Assembly: GCA_030248195.1 (NCBI GenBank)
Contig: JASAND010010878.1
Location: 1-64,000, forward strand
Reading direction: 5' to 3'
Source of the DNA: Trissonchulus latispiculum
Lineage: Eukaryota; Nematoda; Enoplea; Enoplida; Ironidae
Length of the DNA stretch: 64,000 nucleotides
The notes beneath the pieces were generated by a model. It did not search any database. It saw only the letters and a list, made by a program, of their open reading frames with translations, and was not told the DNA's origin. Below are positions 12,055 through 23,529 of the stretch, in pieces (positions within the stretch are counted from its first letter, which is position 1; every line of letters begins with the position of its first letter). The translations under genes were made by a program, and so were the position numbers.

Positions 12055-12210
12055 TCACGTAGCTTCTTCTGCCAAAACTAAGTCCTTAATCATAAACAGC
12101 TTTTCAAGTTAAGAATAGATAGTAACCAGGATATGTGGAAATAAGCAATCATTCTGACTGCAAATGTCTGGGGGAAAGTGGTGAGAGAAAAGAAGTAAAT
12201 TAACATATGC
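12055..12210. repeat. right direct repeat, LTR-like
   Basis: Partner of 9040-9215 in the same orientation (GTGGAAATAAGCAATC, TGTCTGG, GGTGAGAGAAAAGAAG). Together the pair brackets about 3.2 kb of retrotransposon-derived sequence. Confidence 0.4.
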
Positions 12211-12249
12211 ACACATAAACTTAACAAAATATTGATCAATCAAAGCTAT

Positions 12250-14160
12250 ATCGTTCCGACAAAACGACAGGAACTAGCAAGTCCAGGAGCTACGGTGTTC
12301 ACGTCGAGGCAATGGCACAGCAGTGTTTAGTGTTTTCTATTGGCTGCAGACATGAAGTAATAACATTATTATTAATAATATAATTTCTTAAGGATAGCAA
12401 TTTTAGGGATCATACTGATCCTGAAATGACCATATTATCAAAAGGATACTCCTCCTTCACTGGCTTCCTCGGAATTCAAAGTTAAACCTTTGTGCTATGC
12501 ATGATTCCGGACAAAATACCAAGAAATAGAAAACAAGGCATTCAAACTTCCCTCTATACCTTAATATTGAAACATATCTCGGAATTGTGTGTTATTCAGT
12601 GCTGTATGTAGCTACACTTATTGCTTCTGTAGCGACGTTTCGGTGTCAGTTTCATTTTATGCTAAGTTTATAGATTGTCCCAGTGTCAGCTAAGCAATTG
12701 AACTGTGGTTCGGACTTTTCATTACACATTTGACTGACTCCCTTGTTTGTGATGTATTTTTGCCAGCACTGATTCGCAGGCACATTATGGAAAAACTAAT
12801 TTAAACGGAGTGAATTCATATATTTAAGATTGGCTGTCTCTATGATTATAAGTTAAAATATAACCAACAATCATAGTTCGTCACGTTGGAATAGGTTATT
12901 TCTACGGGTGATAAATGAGATCGTCTAAAGGAGAGATAGCTTGTCAAAGTTTTTTTAGAAACATTTGCCGCAAAATATGGTTATCAGAAATAGGGTTCTT
13001 CCTCACTTTTATCCTTAGAAGGCACAGGGAATTGCTTGTAATTTAGTTGTTGCGTCTCAGGGTGCAAACCACTAGATTACTGAAAGCTCTGCTGCACTAA
13101 CGTATGGTGTAGGCTAGCGCTGGTTTAGGGGGATAATGTGGAGGAGACGAGGGGTGCAGACCTATGCCGACAAAAATCAAAAATCAAAATTCTTCATTTT
13201 TCAATAATTTGTGGCCAAAAATGCACAACATTTGGAATATTTATTGATTTTGGGATAGACCCACTTAAAACTTTGAAATTATTCCGGGCTAGGTCCCTCG
13301 TTGGAGCCGGGCTAGACTCCCCAGGATAGGACTCTATGTTAATGTGTGAGGTTTGCAACATAGGGCAGACAGGCTGCTGGAAATGGTTTTCTCTGTTTCT
13401 GGAGGGAAGGTATGTTCCTCTGGCCTAAATTCGCCACATCAAAATTCGTGGTACCGATCTTTTTTTTAAATTGCCGCAATCAAAACATTTTGAATTGATT
13501 TTATAGATTCAGTTTTGTTGTGACGGTATAAGGCTGGGATGTCTTGATTTTTGTTGAGTAGCTACTGTGTCTGGATTAAAGTTATTATAGGGCAAAGGTG
13601 TATCGCGATTCACGAATTATTTTGTGGCTATGATTAAAAACAAATACTATCCAAAACCATCATATGATAATAAAGCAGTATTCCGTGGGCTGAGGGAGGG
13701 TGAGAGTGAATTTTTCATATGCATATACGTAGGTTTTTATCATTAGCTTATGGAAGGCATAGGTGAGCCTATAGTTCATTTCTCCTGTTACCCAACTACG
13801 GTCCTGTGTCACAGGGAAAAATTATCAACTTCCGCTAATTTTAGTTGCTCACCTAAAGCTCTGTGTTGTCAGTTGGGATTATCTTTACCTTATTTATGTA
13901 TCATAAAGGCCATTCCTCTTTGGTTATATAGCAGATAGTATGTAGCATGCTTTTTGTGCTGGGGGTCACAGTCATCCAAAGCTGTAGGGTGTTAAACAAC
14001 TGTTTACACTAATTTTTAGCAGCATACGATTACACAGATTGCTATAACTTGAATAGCACAGTTGAAACTTGTTGCACTGACTAGACAGATGCCCATCACG
14101 AGGGCTTAGCCTGCAAGTGAGCTCACAAAATTCTGTGAGCACAGCAAGCAATGCTACAAC
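12250..14160. other. spacer between inverted arms, right part
   Basis: No supportable gene or RNA. Open frames near 13138-13329 and 13750-13938 lack any recognisable motif or splice context. Confidence 0.45.
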
Positions 14161-14185
14161 TGGCTTGTAATATGGCTCAAAAATA

Positions 14186-14245
14186 AGAAGACGTTGCGTC
14201 TTCTGTATGCCAGGTCTTGGAAGACTGACACGTCTTCTGAAGCCT
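14186..14245. repeat. short hairpins built on AGAAGACG
   Basis: AGAAGACG TTG CGTCTTCT forms a perfect 8-base stem with a 3-base loop near 14188. Related AAGAC/GTCTTC words continue to about 14240. Function unknown. Confidence 0.55.
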
Positions 14246-14378
14246 CAGTCGTTTATGTACTATCTAACCTAATTTGAATGTTGATGTTAACGGATATATA
14301 AATTCTTGATTACTGCAGTCAGTTCTACTGGCTGTCACCAGCCTCGCTCACTCCGACAGGAGAACAGCGAAGGCTTAC

Positions 14379-14470
14379 CGTGCAGCACAATTGTTGTGCA
14401 CGTTACATCGTGCAGTACAATTGCACTGCATGATGTAGCGTGTAATTTAATTGTACGCACGCGGTTGTAG
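14379..14470. repeat. tandem array of three ~30-bp palindromic units
   Basis: Units start at 14379, 14409 and 14439. The first two begin CGTGCAG.ACAATTG and are each palindromic about their central CAATTG or AATTG; the third (CGTGTAATTTAATTG) is more diverged. Each unit could form its own hairpin. Confidence 0.7.
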
Positions 14471-15282
14471 CATGGTTAGGTTACACTGAGCCATGTTACA
14501 AACACTTTTGAACGTTGGCAAATGATACCAAGCTGTACATTTTTCCTCTTTCCTCACTGTGTAGCCTGTTTTTAAAGATAGTGAAATAAAATAGTAAAAT
14601 AGTTTAGTAAATATACGATAAGGTGGAGGAAATGGAAATGGTGCTGACCTCTGTTCGCAGACCGGTGAAAAGTGATAGACTCTTCGACGAGGATGGAAAA
14701 CTGTTAACCCCTCAGAATTCTTGACTGCGCATTTTTAAGTTCCTTAGTTTTAGCGATATTTTTCAAAAATTTCTGAATCATCTGAAATCGTAAACGATTT
14801 TACTCATCTTTGCGCTTACTCCACTAACTTTTTTTTGGAATTTTTCTGATAGATCTTATCTTCAAAGTCGGGGTAGATCGTATATATTTGACCCTGTGCT
14901 AACAAATGGTGGTGAGGCAGACAATGTTAAAAATTGTACAGTTCACAGCTTGAGAAATTTCATTGAAACAAACAGTAACAAATTCAGCGCACTCAAAAGC
15001 TCAAAGTCAGCGAAACAAAGAGCTACATTTTACTTAGAAACGTTTGCGGTTCTGTGAATTTTAAAATTCCAAAATTGGCTCAAAATAAGCAGATTACCCT
15101 TTTTAGTAATACTTGTACTTAAGAAATCAATTGATTGAGCTCAGGAACGTTTATGGTTCAGACACTTCAAAAGAAACCGTATGAAGCTGCAACCTATGAA
15201 CCATATGAACTACTGTTATTATTCACAGTGCTCATTTGCGCACACTTGATGCGTCCAAAACCTTGCAAACTATTTGATTTGT

Positions 15283-15288
15283 TTTATT
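15283..15288 (-). terminator. polyadenylation signal of thaumatin-like gene 2
   Basis: AATAAA on the minus strand (TTTATT on plus), 70 bases past the stop codon, at the place equivalent to the signal after copy 1. Confidence 0.6.
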
Positions 15289-15358
15289 GGTTATTTACTA
15301 CCCTTACATTTATCTTACGACAGCGTGGTCAAATTTAAACAGTATTGCATGCTTCATT

Positions 15359-16331
15359 TCAAGGACAGAAGACAACGTTGTATTGGGAGTTTTGGTTTCC
15401 GTTGCTGCGACAGGTGTATGTGGAAGCTTGATCGTCGTAGGCATAGCTATAGGCGTCAGGACAAATGGCTTTGATCTTCGAGGCATAATTCACCGGCCAA
15501 TCCTTAAGCTGACAGGTTTCTGGTCGGTCGTGTCGATTGGCGCAACAGTAGATATCTTGCTGGAATTTCTCACAAGCACTTTGACAGGCGACCACCTGAC
15601 CGTTTTCACTGTACTTCAGTTGTTGAGGACATTGTCTGTTCAAATCCATTTTACATTGAGCCTTCTTACAGTAATACTGGCCCGGCCCAGATGTGAAGGT
15701 CCCTGGCTTCGGCTCCACAGACACAGGCAAATTGTACCCATCGACCAAACTGATATCGTAGTAGTCTTGGTTACCGTGGCCATCGAAGGTGAACTCAACC
15801 AGAGTATCTTTGTAAGGCTGATGCCCAAGAGATCTTCGACCCCAAAGTCGTCCAGACCAATGTGCAGGAACCGGTATGGTGACTCTGCCACCTCGATTAA
15901 CGTTGTATTGCTTACTGTTGGTAAACACGTGGACATTGTGAGGGCATCGGTTTTCTACGTGGAAGGCGTGACCTGCTAAAACAATAAAATAATGTAACAT
16001 AACTCGGGCATCAGTAAGTAACGTGAAGCTTCGCTCACTTCTTGTTAGGTCTTGTGGAATTCCCTTAATTATTCATCTTAATCCGTCGGTTAAAAATACT
16101 GAAACTTTGCATTGATACCTGATAAAAAATTTACTTGTTGTCTTTTTTACATAGTTTGTTTCTGTCAGACGTTTTTCATCACTGTAATACTGCGAGCCTT
16201 ACTCTGCAGCTTCGAGAGCACTATATTACTTAAAATTTTTTATTCCAAAAACGCACACTTCTATTGAACTCACCATACGCAGTGCTGATGCAGGCAACAA
16301 GGAGCACAACTGCACAAAGAAGGTTTGCCAT
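15359..16331 (-). CDS. secreted thaumatin-like protein, copy 2 (2 exons)
   Basis: Minus-strand exons are 16331-16274 and 15975-15359 with GT-AG borders and phase 1. Their lengths, 58 and 617 nt, are identical to copy 1 and give 224 aa. By eye, only five residues differ: two in the signal-peptide region and three in the mature chain (Tyr to His, Lys to Arg, His to Gln). Many codons differ silently: about 37 against 2 replacement changes in the first ~100 codons of exon 2. The same family signature and the same four cysteines are missing as in copy 1, so those losses predate the duplication. The gene is convergent with copy 1 and shares its TTAAATA promoter box (minus strand, about 16382). A 230-codon frame on the opposite strand is only a shadow. 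Confidence 0.93.
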
Positions 16332-16795
16332 AATGCTAAGGATCAAGCACAGAATGAACAGAACTGGGACTTGAGCAGTATTTAAGAAAATCGTGTTGGC
16401 GAATAAACAGCGACAGTTCAACGCCAGATACAGCTGTCCAAACAAATGTCATGAGATGGCACGGCTGAACAAAGCCCCTACTCAACGACTTGAATGATCA
16501 TCTTTACATTTCTTCAGCTATCATCTCTTGTGATTACTTCAGGGCCGTAGGAGGATTGCTCTACCATTGTGCCGAAACTACAAAAATTTAGAAAAGCATG
16601 CTATTGAAATCAACATTTCTGATATTGACCCCAAGCCTTTGGTGAATGAATGTTAGCGGCTAACTTGTTGAAGCCATCCCAGACAACACGGAACAAGCAT
16701 CGCTACCATTGTGTTAAAACTAAACTAAACACGTCTTCTACACATCAGGGCAGTACGGGGAGCTAGGCCACACCAGGCTAGCGTAGAACTATATA

Positions 16796-16906
16796 CTAAA
16801 ACAATTCCGTGCTAACAACAATGACTTCAGAAAATTATTCTGAAACTTTCCATCATTCAGTAGTTACAGTTTTAAATCAGCAAAGTTTGGGTTTATTATT
16901 CATAAT
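16796..16906. repeat. 111-bp direct repeat, copy 1
   Basis: Begins CTAAAACAATTCC and ends near GGGTTTATTATTCATAAT. About four or five differences from the copy at 17525-17635. The 618 bases between the copies include a GC-rich patch at 16920-16965 unlike the surroundings. Possible terminal repeats of a small element, or a simple duplication. Confidence 0.8.
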
Positions 16907-17524
16907 TATTCATAATAATGCCTGGAGGCCGCGGCGAGGGCGCGCGTTTCAAAACAGGGGGTAATCTGTGAAGTATTTTCCGTCATTTTCTTTGATTTTC
17001 ATTTAAATTCACTTAAAATGCAGCGCTATCTTTATGAACGATAAACGTAAAATTGTACACTTGTGTAGGGACTTCGGTTCCTTAGCTAATTCTTCAAGTT
17101 CTAGTCTAAGCGCTCAAATTCAGTTCAGTCTTATTCAGAGTTGGTGAGCGGGTGGTCGGTCCAAGTTTATCGTTTCTCTGCTGTATCCGGCCATTTATTT
17201 TGGGAGCTTCTGGGGGTTTCCCCCTTTTTCCTTCTACTTCCTATTTCGTCCTCCGGATTTGTTTTGCTGGTCAGGTATATTGTTATTTTTATGTCTACTG
17301 TTTGTTGGAAATGTCTACGCCTTTTGAACCGTGAAATTTGTCCTTTTTTGCAGTTTTTGTCAATTCTATAATTTTGTGCAAAAGTACTAAACTCGCGGTA
17401 CTTTTTAGATTGCCGGCGCGTTTAGTAGTGGGTTAGGGTAAGCGGACTTAGCGGGTTGGACATACACACACTCTCAGAATTTGCAATCTTCAATTCGACA
17501 CAACTCAGTCATATCTTTACAATG

Positions 17525-17635
17525 CTAAAACAATTCCATGCTAACAACAATGACTTCAGAAAATTATTCTGAAACTTTCCATCATTCAGTAGCTACAGTT
17601 TTAAACCAGCAAATTTTGGGTTTATTATTCATAAT
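17525..17635. repeat. 111-bp direct repeat, copy 2
   Basis: Same-orientation partner of 16796-16906, of equal length. Confidence 0.8.
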
Positions 17636-17639
17636 ATGT

Positions 17640-20500
17640 TTTCTGTTTTTGTAAGGTATTCGCTTCGAATACTTGGCTTATTTCCTTAGTTTTTATACAA
17701 AAAGGCTTTAAGTCCAAAACATTTGTGGCTATCCCTGCTATAAACCTTGGCATCCATTAGAAAATTTGTAACTTAATTTTGGTTAACCAATTTACTCATT
17801 ACGCTGAAGTTGCCCACCACTATAGGCAAAGTGCTCTGAGAGTATTTGTGCATTAGCTGGTGCAAGTTTTGGTTCTTTTTTCAAAATACTTTAATTTTGT
17901 GAAACCAACAGATTTTGTAATTTTGGTTTTCTTTTAGCTGGGGCTTTCTATTAAATTAAGTTTGCTACACAAATTTAATGAAATTATACTCTGAACATAG
18001 TTTTTGTTTTTCACACTTGCAAATGACTAAAAACGTGAAACAATTCTAATTGCAGTATTTTATTCTCTGCTCGCCCCTGATTGTGTCTGTAGCCGGAAAT
18101 TTTGGGTAGATTTCTTCAAGACTTCCAAGAGGGTTGTCGCGGTAGTGTTTTCACGACAGCAAAATGTTTGTTTCAAAACTGCAAAATTCTATTTCTTTAT
18201 TAGTTGTATTGTTTGCAGCTGCAAAAAGAGTCTGATCTTAGTGTTGGATTGGGGTTTAAAAGAATGAATTTTTTGATGGAAAAAACGGAAAAATTTTCTC
18301 AGGCTAAAATTTATCCTTTGCTATTTCAGTAAAACAAGTTCGTATCATTTTCTCTTTTGCACATGTCACATACCCATCGTCGGTCCGTTTTTGCTTTCAG
18401 TTGAGAGTTCTTTGTTTTCCGTCAACTTCTGCTCCAGAAAAGCTGTCATGTAGCAATAATAAATTAGCTCTCTTGTCCTGACGCTGTCAAAAGTGAGACC
18501 TACTGCCTAGGTTTATGTCTAAGTCACCCCCCCCTGCTTATCCCCTTTTAAATTTCCCTCCTTTCAAAGCAGGGCCCTTTGTTTGTGGGCCTCGAAGCGA
18601 GACAAGCCTCTAGAGCACAGAGCACAAAGCACACGGCTCGATTTGCCTGAAAACTGATACCTAACTTTCACAAAGTGTACACTACAGACTCTATAGTTAA
18701 TCTATGAGCTTTGATTGCTTGACTTATTTTGAATTTCTGTAACTTTCTCAGATTTTGGAGTTTTAAAAGGATATGATTTGCATTGGTCGTGTTAATTTAC
18801 ACTGATTAGATTAGGTTGAAGAGTCTTTAAAAATTTTGTGGGTAGGGGTGATCAATATTTAAAACATTGTACTACAGAATTCTAGTGCTGGTTTCAATTT
18901 TTTAAAGTCTGTTTTAAATTGCAGGCAAAAAACGTTAAACTTAGCTTTAAATTTAAATTTGTAGGCTTGTTTCATCATCAGCAGGATAATGTTCCAGAAA
19001 AATTTCGATAGTGCCCCTATCACCCATACACGGCGCAATATTATGGTAAATAGATTAAGCCAGTGATTGTTTTGATTTTCATATTTTTCCTCGATTGATA
19101 AAAGTTTAATGAGTATTTGGGAGGAGTTTTGACTGGACTGGTGACATAACTTTTAGCATAAAGGCCGACGAAGTCTTTCAGTCAAAAGTCGCGCTTAATT
19201 ATTCATTTCAGGCTTTGCGTGCTCTCAGAGTAAATTAAAGCCAGACCTTCCGACCAGGTTTAAGACTGTCTTTTGTGAAATTTTATCTTCATTATTATTG
19301 TGTACATTATTGGATGTAGGAAAGGTAACTCAGACATATCCCTCCTTTTATTGGATCATTTGGAAATCCTTTCGAGTTTGGTATTCCCGGGTAAAAATTA
19401 TTTGGGGAGCGTAAAGTGGAAGGTTCGGATTCACGAGAAATTGATGTAATGCGTTGTCTAAGAAGGAAATTAAGCATCTCTTCATTTCTTTGCGTAACGG
19501 TGCTCCGACCAGAACATGCGAATTGAAAACTCCATCGTTTGGGAAGTGGTTGCTGAAACCAATTCCCACCTGGAGATGTGCACAGTATTGGATTACGGTA
19601 GCTTCAGTTTGTTCTAGGAAGGGAGCCCGTTTTGGAGGAGAGAAGGGGTTACCCGCCCAAATCGTCAATAACCAAATAAAATCCGCTAAATAAAACAAAA
19701 TGGACCACCCACGGAATGTAATGTACAAATTGAAATGTACTTAACTAGCACAATTGAATCTATATTATTCCCCATGTTTGGATGACCAGTTACTTCTTTC
19801 CCTACACGGAGGAGCATTAGCGTATTCTGGCCAGAGTTCTTTGGTCGTAATATGGAAAAGCGGACTGTAGTATGAAAATTAATGCAAATAATATTGCACA
19901 AATCTTGCAGGGCCAACATAATTTTATTCAGATTTGTTGGAATTTATTTCCATTAATTTTGTCCCCAATTATAGATATGTAATCATTATTTACAAGCCAA
20001 TTTGTAAGATCAGTTACCTGCACAGGCGGGGAAGAGGGAGTGAAACAAAAGCAGCAATAATAAGCAATTCAAGCAGAATCAATTTACTTTAGAATTACTT
20101 AATTTCTAAATTCAGATCACTAATTCATTGCCAGTGAGCTAATTTGAATATTAATTATCGTCTGAGTCAGGCTTCAGTGATTCGTAGCTAAGTTCATAAT
20201 GTCCAATTCCAGCTGGCAGAATAAGTACATCAAATCTGATCTAGGTGGTGCTTAAGCTTTGGCAATTAATTTCTGATCAAGTTACCTTTTATTTTAGTAT
20301 CAAATTTAGCCATAGTTCATAAGATTGCTGTAAACGTGTAACAATTCAAAGCTATGTATGTGTTTTCTTGATTTTTTGAGTTTTTTAACAATTTCAAGCA
20401 ATATAAGCAATGTATATTGTCGTCTTGTTTTTTTAATAAAAGTCCTTAGCATAAACATTTCGCCTTATTCAGCCATAAACATTAAACCGCTTTTTCGTTT
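17640..20500. other. long non-coding stretch
   Basis: No supportable gene. About 19470-19610 shares GCGTAA[CT]GGTGCTCCGACCA and GGATTACGGTAG with 58480-58800, so it contains a dispersed repeat. The 126-codon minus-strand frame at 19348-19728 spans this repeat and is not called. Confidence 0.45.
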
Positions 20501-20532
20501 GATTTTCACCAAAATTAACGAAAACTGGCTCA

Positions 20533-20600
20533 AGCCGGAAATCGAACCACCGACCATAAGGCTCCAAAGCAGACGCACTGCCAGTAGGCCTTCTGCTTTC
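20533..20600 (-). repeat. tRNA-headed SINE fragment
   Basis: The minus strand carries a B-box-like GGTTCGATTTCC and an upstream tRNA-like head. The stems do not pair well enough for a functional tRNA. Confidence 0.45.
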
Positions 20601-21470
20601 TGACATGGGCCCGACCGATTATCTTGACGAAAATTCTTATTTCTTACCTTTCGATACTGCGCACTTTCAACTGGATTGTTAACCAAAATTTTAATTTAGA
20701 GCTTAAATTATTGTTCACAGCTCCTAAAATTTCAATGAGCAAATGTGTGATTATGTAAGGAGTGGGGGGGAAAGACCACCCCCATAATTACGGGCACTTC
20801 AACTCTTAGTCACACCACAGTGACAGAAAGGGTAGTTCATAAAATTAGGCCTCAAGTGGTTAAGTTTTAGAGTTCGTCCTCATAAGAAGAAAGTGGGGCC
20901 CCGTTAAAGAGCACCATTTAAGTAGTTCGAAATCTTATTACAAAGTTTTGAGCCTTCACCAAACCAAGAACCAAAGTAAAATGTTGTCCTACACTGGTCC
21001 CATTGTCAGGACAAAGTTCTTGAATTTTTATCAATTTTTCGCTTTTTCTCCCTGAAAAAAGTCTTATTTCCTTGTGGAAATTACTCCGCATGTATGTTCA
21101 AAATGCCGCAGTCCCATGAATTGTTTTCATGCGTTTAGTTGTTGGTTGTACAAACTTAAGTTTTACCCAGATATACGGGTACTTAATTGTCTTTAGCTTA
21201 AAAAGTATAAATTCAACTTCTTTTAGCGAGAATAACAATATCCATAGCCCAATAAATAATAACCCACTTGACGTCTAGCCTGTAATTAGCTTGTCAACTT
21301 TATGTTTTTTGTGCTCATGAAATTGCATCCTAAAGAAGGTGCTTAATAAATTAAAAATTCACGTTTCAGCCAATTCCACTTTAAGGTTTTCCCCGGGGCT
21401 TTAATTCAGTTCATTAACACAGAGTGACCTAAGCAGGAGTCAATGCACCACATTAGCCTAAAACATTGAG

Positions 21471-21530
21471 CACCTCTTGGGAATCGAACCCTCAATGTAA
21501 TGTTTTCAGTACACTCAACACATTTGGCGT
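21471..21530 (-). repeat. tRNA-headed SINE fragment
   Basis: The minus strand carries GGGTTCGATTCCC, a B-box with paired T-stem edges. The acceptor and D-arm are degenerate. Confidence 0.4.
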
Positions 21531-21825
21531 GAGAAACAACACAATTTCAGAAGGCAATTTTTACAAACAACGAAGAATTTTTTGGTGAATGAATTTCTGT
21601 TATCCAGTCAGTATAGAATAATAGTTTCGTTCGCTCAACTAAAGTCTGACACAAAAATGTGTGTACAAAATTGCGACCGCTTCTCCTTTATATAATGTTA
21701 TGTATATAATTTTATATATAATGGTATATAATGTTAATTATAAGTGATCGCCATTTTGTACACACATTTTTTGCGGCAGACTTTACTTAGGATAAGTTGA
21801 ATGTGAGATCAAGAAAAACATGCGC

Positions 21826-21897
21826 TGATGTAGGAATCGAACCTCCGCTATTTGGCGTCTGAGTCAAAATTCCAACCAACTCGGCCACTTGCAACTT
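21826..21897 (-). repeat. tRNA-headed SINE (Ser/Leu-like)
   Basis: On the minus strand the sequence reads AAGTGGCCGAGTTGG (A-box region) then GGAGGTTCGATTCC (B-box) about 50 bases on. It lacks a pairing acceptor stem, so a SINE head is favoured over a gene. Confidence 0.55.
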
Positions 21898-22850
21898 CCA
21901 CATTCTTGCCATATTTGGCATCCCAGCATTCCTGAGAAGGAAACACTGTCTTAGCACTTCGGTTACTCCAATTAGCTTACACAAGTTACACGACATAGAC
22001 ACACATTAGACATCCGTTTTAGACAAAAAATCCCTTCCAAAGCAATTATTTGAAATGGAAGGTTGTTCGCCGGTTGTTTTTCTCCTATGCTTAGCCATCT
22101 TGTAATGTGCTTTTAGCCTCTTTAAAGAGGCCTCCAATATGGCTGGGACTATCAATCATGCTGACGTTAAAGCTAAACTCTCTCCATAGCTTACTGTTAA
22201 AAGTTGAACTCCTCTATCTTGTGATATCTGTTCCCTGTGTTTACCCTTCTGTAGTCATTTTGATGTATATAATAGGAATTTCATGGAGCTTTCCCTTTGG
22301 GGAGTGAGGAATGATAAAAATTCTCCCATTGACTGTTAACATTATCATTTTCTGGGAATCTAACCTGAGTCAAATGCTGTATAAGAGTTTGTAAGTTGGA
22401 CATTGTTGAACTTAAAGTTGTAGGTTGGTGGCCCTGTTAGGGTGTTAACTCTTAACCTGGATTAACTGTATGTGTTAATTGGCCAAGTTAATGCCCACGT
22501 TTCTGGCTTAACCCGAGCTAAGGCGTTGCAGTGTTGCCGACTTTTTCAAAGTCTTCCATTAATGGGGCGCCAAATCATTACAGTAAGCTCTAAGCCCCCT
22601 TCTGACTCCGGAGCAGACATGCTAACCAACTACACCACAGGGCCATCAATATTTCGTATGCCTGCTTCCCTTACACCGATGAGCTTACGATCTGTAGTTA
22701 AGAATTTGAACCGTTATGACACAAGATGTTGATGGAAACGCATCTAACTTGTTACATACACCTCTTGATTATATAATATTTTTCCACATAACTGACCAGT
22801 GATCTATTATACAACTTCATTTAACCGAAATGTTAAATATCAGTAACCCA

Positions 22851-22999
22851 GAAAGATTGAAATCAGCGTAACAAACTAGTCTTACTCAACGCCCGTGGCT
22901 CAGTGGTACAGCGTTCTACTCAAGATCCAAAGCTCGGCGGTTCGATCCCCGCCCTGGACACTTTTCTTCACATCTTTCAGATCCTGATTTCAACCTTTC
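22851..22999 (+). mobile_element. tRNA-cored element with terminal inverted repeats, copy 1
   Basis: A 149-bp unit. It starts GAAAGATTGAAATCAGCG and ends CTGATTTCAACCTTTC, so the ends are inverted repeats of about 16 bases. Inside is a tRNA-like core with TGGCTCAGTGGT (A-box) and GGTTCGATCCCC (B-box), then CTGGACACTTTTCTTCACAT. Copies at 44884-45035 and 57463-57612 are 152 and 150 bp and share the ends, core and 3' body. The acceptor stem does not pair, so it is not a working tRNA. Confidence 0.75.
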
Positions 23000-23383
23000 A
23001 CAGAAACATCGCTAGTTCGAATCTCGTAGGCGCGAACTTTGATGTCAGCGGAAGGTCCTTGCAGCTATCCCTAGGCATCTGTTTCGAAATGCTGCTAGCT
23101 TTCTAATTATTGGCATAAATTTAAAAGTTGTTACACAAAACAAAAAACGTTTCCTGCTAAAGTTAGTTTCTAGCTCTGCATTATTTCAGAAGACCTTTTT
23201 TCATTTCAGAAACTTCACAGAGTGGTGCAACTTTTTTTCGAGACTTGACTGATATATTGTCAAGTGTCCATTAGACTTGTGTTGCTGCTTGAAGAGTGAG
23301 AATCTTCTTGGAAGTGCCAAAAACTTAATTGACTACATGGACACAGTTGCTGCCCCCTTTATGCTTTACTGGGACTTTATGTA

Positions 23384-23525
23384 ATGGAGCTTAACCCGGG
23401 CCTATTTACGAATTTCGGGTGCAATTTCAGTGGAATTTACGGGAAATTTATATCATTTGCTTATATTCTGCTGGTCTTCTGCTGTGCCACTGCGCAGGCC
23501 CAATCCGTGAATCGAAACCGGAAAA
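23384..23525 (+). CDS. possible orphan first exon with signal peptide
   Basis: The open frame from ATG at 23384 runs 142 nt to a consensus donor (AAAA/GTAAGT at 23526), leaving phase 1. The encoded 47 residues contain a convincing signal peptide: a hydrophobic run FAYILLVFCC followed by ATAQAQ, where cleavage would be expected. The other secreted-protein genes here also leave their first exon in phase 1 (thaumatin-like, Ly6). No matching downstream exon was found before 26 kb, so the gene may be broken, have a very long intron, or be a chance frame. No family can be named. Confidence 0.4.
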
Positions 23526-23529
23526 GTAA

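Larger units (their letters stand above)
14880..16530. repeat. right arm of inverted segmental duplication
   Basis: Reverse-complement counterpart of 4450-6375, containing the second thaumatin-like gene. The most distal shared blocks include TTACTGTTTGTTTCAATGA and CTCAAGCTGTG downstream of the gene, and CAGCCGTGCCATCTCATGAC upstream of it. Confidence 0.85.

Noticed and set aside
15287..15979. 230-codon plus-strand open frame
   Set aside because: It is the antisense shadow of thaumatin-like copy 2, whose exon has clear splice sites and domain motifs on the minus strand.
19348..19728. 126-codon minus-strand frame
   Set aside because: Overlaps a dispersed repeat shared with 58.5-58.8 kb and has no family motif or splice context.
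22891..22965. Possible tRNA gene with perfect T-arm
   Set aside because: The acceptor stem does not pair and the same core recurs inside two other ~150-bp elements with inverted ends.
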